A stretch of 36,063 bases of DNA from OCS116 cluster bacterium AG-390-A19 (GTDB lineage: Bacteria; Pseudomonadota; Alphaproteobacteria; MED-G09): NCBI GenBank assembly GCA_003278145.1, contig QCGV01000012.1, positions 1 to 36,063 of the forward strand, written 5' to 3'. A model generated the notes under the pieces. That model did no database searches and was not told the origin of the DNA. It saw only the letters and a program-made list of their open reading frames with translations. The position numbers and the translations under genes were made by a program. This document shows positions 34,252 to 36,063 of this stretch, one piece after another. The number at the start of each line of letters is the position of its first letter. The stretch's first letter is position 1.

Positions 34252-35379
34252 CTAAGAAGCTAGAGAATATTTTTTCAGATGATGATCAGCGTTTCCAAGC
34301 TGTGTCTCAATCATTGATAATCTTTTAAAATAATGTCCAACATTTAGTTCATCTGTCATACCCATCCCGCCATGGAGCTGAACAGCACTTTGACCAATAA
34401 ATTTTGCAGCATTACAAATTTGTACTTTTGCTCCAGAAGCAGCCTTACTTCTTTCAACATCTTCTTCTTCAAGTTTAAGATTAACCATATAAGTCATGGA
34501 TACTGACTGCTCATATTGCATAAACATATCGACCATTCTATGTTGTAATACTTGGAATTTTCCTATTGGCTGACCAAATTGTTTCCTTGTTTTACAATAC
34601 TCAACTGTTGTTTCATTTAATACTGACATAGCGCCTATAGCTTCAGCACATAAAGCAGCGATTGTTTCATCAGCTACGAGCTCAATTAAAGCATAGGCAT
34701 CTCCCTCTTCACCTATTAATGATGAGCTATTTAATTTGACATTTTCAAAGGAAATCTCTGAAGCCATACTTCCATCAACAGTTTTATAATCACGAGTTGA
34801 AACTCCATCAGTAGATTTATCGACTATAAATAAAGATATACCTTCTTTATCTGATTGATCTCCAGAAGTTCTAGCTGAAACAATCAGTTTTTGTGCCCAA
34901 GGAGCCGCAGAAACAACACATTTATCTCCATTTAATGTATAATCATTACCATTCTTTGATGCAGATACTTTTATATCAGCAAGATTAAATCTTCCTTGCG
35001 GTTCGGCATAAGCAAATGCCCAAATCTCATCCCCAGATATTAAACTTGGAAGATATTCTTGCCTTTGTGCTTCAGATGCTCTTCTTAAAAAACCTCCACA
35101 TGTAACAACAGTTTGAATGTAGGGCTCAACTACCAAACCTTTTCCAAACTCTTCAGCGACAATCATAGTTTCAACAGAACCAAACTCCAAACCACCATCA
35201 TTTTCAGAAAAGGGAACTCCTAGAAGCCCAAGCTCAGCTAATTGTTTCCAATTATCTTTACTCATACCTTCTTCGGATTGAATAATTTCTCTTCTTTTAT
35301 CAAAATCATAATTATCCTGAATAAAAGACTGTATTGTATTACGTAATAAAGTTTGCTCTTCGCTAAATGAAAAATCCAT
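34252..35379 (-). CDS. Acyl-CoA dehydrogenase (FadE27/28-type partner subunit)
   Basis: 375 residues, shorter than its neighbours. It starts MDFSFSEEQTLLRNTIQSF; the middle has WAFAYAEPQGRFNLADI, and the C-terminal domain has CKTRKQFGQPIGKFQVLQHRMVDM and LHGGMGMTDELNVGHYFKRL. It ends with ETQLGNADHHLKKY in place of the (Y/A)GSNEIQR end of the large type. In Actinobacteria such short forms pair with FadE26/29-type chains in alpha2beta2 enzymes. It lies 10 nt after the partial dehydrogenase gene and 12 nt before the hydratase, so a complex is plausible. A good GGAGAG ribosome site precedes the ATG. Confidence 0.88.
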   Translation of the reverse strand: MDFSFSEEQTLLRNTIQSFIQDNYDFDKRREIIQSEEGMSKDNWKQLAELGLLGVPFSENDGGLEFGSVETMIVAEEFGKGLVVEPYIQTVVTCGGFLRRASEAQRQEYLPSLISGDEIWAFAYAEPQGRFNLADIKVSASKNGNDYTLNGDKCVVSAAPWAQKLIVSARTSGDQSDKEGISLFIVDKSTDGVSTRDYKTVDGSMASEISFENVKLNSSSLIGEEGDAYALIELVADETIAALCAEAIGAMSVLNETTVEYCKTRKQFGQPIGKFQVLQHRMVDMFMQYEQSVSMTYMVNLKLEEEDVERSKAASGAKVQICNAAKFIGQSAVQLHGGMGMTDELNVGHYFKRLSMIETQLGNADHHLKKYSLAS

Positions 35380-35389
35380 TTTTCTCTCC

Positions 35390-36063
35390 CTAAAGTCCTA
35401 AAACCATTTTTGCTATAATATTTCTCTGAATCTCATTAGACCCACCATAAATTGAAGTTTTTCTCATTCCAAAATAATTTTGAGCAACACCTTGGGTATG
35501 CTCTGGTCCTACCTCAAGATAATTTGATCCAAAATTTCTGACACTTAATGGTGTAATATATGGACTTGCATAATTACCAATTGCTTCCAAAGTTAATTCG
35601 GAAATCTTTTGTTGTATTTCAGTGCCTTTAATTTTTAAAATTGAAGACTCAACACCTGGGCCTTGACCTTGACTCTCTTTTGCAAGTGTCCGTAACTCCG
35701 TGTATTCTAAAGCTGTTAAATCTACCTCAAGTTCAGTAATTTTTTTATTAAATGAAGAGTCTTTCATAAGGGGTTCACCATTATTAAGCTCTGAATTTGC
35801 AATATCCTTTAATCTATCAATTGCTTTTTTTGATCTTGCAACTCCTGCTATACCAGTCCTTTCATTGCCAAGTAAAAACTTAGCAATTGTCCAACCCATA
35901 TTTTCTTCACCTACTAGATTCTCAACAGGTACTTTAACATCTTCAAGAAAAACTTCATTTACTTCATGACCCCCGTCGACTGTAATTATTGGCTTAACTT
36001 CAATACCTGGGGTATTCATATCAATCAACAAAAAGGAAATACCTTCCTGAGGTTTACCTTCAT
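35390..36063 (-). CDS. Acyl-CoA dehydrogenase, C-terminal part (gene continues past window end)
   Basis: About 223 residues are visible of roughly 400. The frame stays open to base 36063, with conserved sequence (EGKPQEGISFLLIDM) upstream of a TTG at 36031, so that TTG is not the start. Motifs: VEVKPIITVDGGHEVNEVFLEDVKVPxENLVGEEN-type FAD domain end, LLGNERTGIAG (with the Glu position of ChsE4-class catalysis) and IYGGSNEIQRNIIAKMVLGL. It is a paralogue of the gene at 32215-33426. It is the first visible gene of the dehydrogenase run; promoter and any further genes lie to the right. Confidence 0.92.
   Translation of the reverse strand, partial: EGKPQEGISFLLIDMNTPGIEVKPIITVDGGHEVNEVFLEDVKVPVENLVGEENMGWTIAKFLLGNERTGIAGVARSKKAIDRLKDIANSELNNGEPLMKDSSFNKKITELEVDLTALEYTELRTLAKESQGQGPGVESSILKIKGTEIQQKISELTLEAIGNYASPYITPLSVRNFGSNYLEVGPEHTQGVAQNYFGMRKTSIYGGSNEIQRNIIAKMVLGL

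Noticed and set aside
1-36063. CRISPR arrays, tRNA/rRNA genes, insertion sequences, prophage genes or toxin-antitoxin pairs
   Set aside because: No regularly spaced repeats, cloverleaf sequences, transposase or integrase motifs, or small paired genes were seen on either strand.

Overview
The window is about 36 kb of very AT-rich (roughly 30% GC by eye), densely packed bacterial chromosome carrying almost only core genes. The gene order is alphaproteobacterial: pepA-holC-ndk, lptF-lptG-lptD-surA-pdxA-rsmA, fabD-fabG-acpP-fabF-gmk, rpsF-rpsR-rplI-dnaB, cvpA-purF-SDR, TPR protein-bamB-der and xseA-DUF2093. Low GC, 0-20 nt gaps, frequent short overlaps and only about 2% noncoding DNA (longest gap 127 nt) suggest a streamlined, probably marine, free-living alphaproteobacterium (SAR11-, HIMB59- or AEGEAN-169-like). 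I cannot fix the genus. LptD, LptF/G, BamB, SurA and an LpxL-type acyltransferase show that it makes a Gram-negative outer membrane with LPS.

Layout. 1-1147 (+): 3' half of purM, then purN. 1149-3514 (-): pepA, holC, ndk. 3588-11193 (+): envelope assembly run lptF, lptG, lptD, surA, then pdxA and rsmA. 11185-15161 (-): fatty-acid synthesis genes fabD, fabG, acpP, fabF, then gmk. 15289-18188 (+): ribosomal proteins S6, S18 and L9, then the replicative helicase dnaB. 18194-22479 (+): an Mla-type ABC permease and ATPase, cvpA, purF and an SDR. 22483-25806 (-): TPR protein, bamB, der. 25844-26761 (+): LPS/lysophospholipid acyltransferase. 26748-28316 (-): xseA and a DUF2093 protein. 28382-30749 (+): purD and an APH-like kinase. 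30750-36063 (-): a run of acyl-CoA dehydrogenases and an enoyl-CoA hydratase (first gene cut by the window edge), then a DjlA-like co-chaperone and rpiA.

How they work together. Four purine steps (PurF, PurD, PurN, PurM) sit in three places. Two blocks serve the outer membrane (LPS export and folding; BAM and lipid A acylation). One block supplies acyl chains (FabD/FabG/ACP/FabF). The right end is a catabolic acyl-CoA oxidation cluster and is the least conventional part.

I found no mobile element, CRISPR array, tRNA, rRNA or defence system, and no clearly undescribed system. The most interesting signals are two DnaA boxes exactly 10 bp apart overlapping a candidate dnaB promoter; two neighbouring inverted repeats in the fabG-acpP gap; genes expected from related gene orders but missing (mltG/yicC, alr/radA, mlaD); an LptD with only three cysteines; and a three-dehydrogenase cluster that could encode hetero-oligomeric acyl-CoA dehydrogenases.
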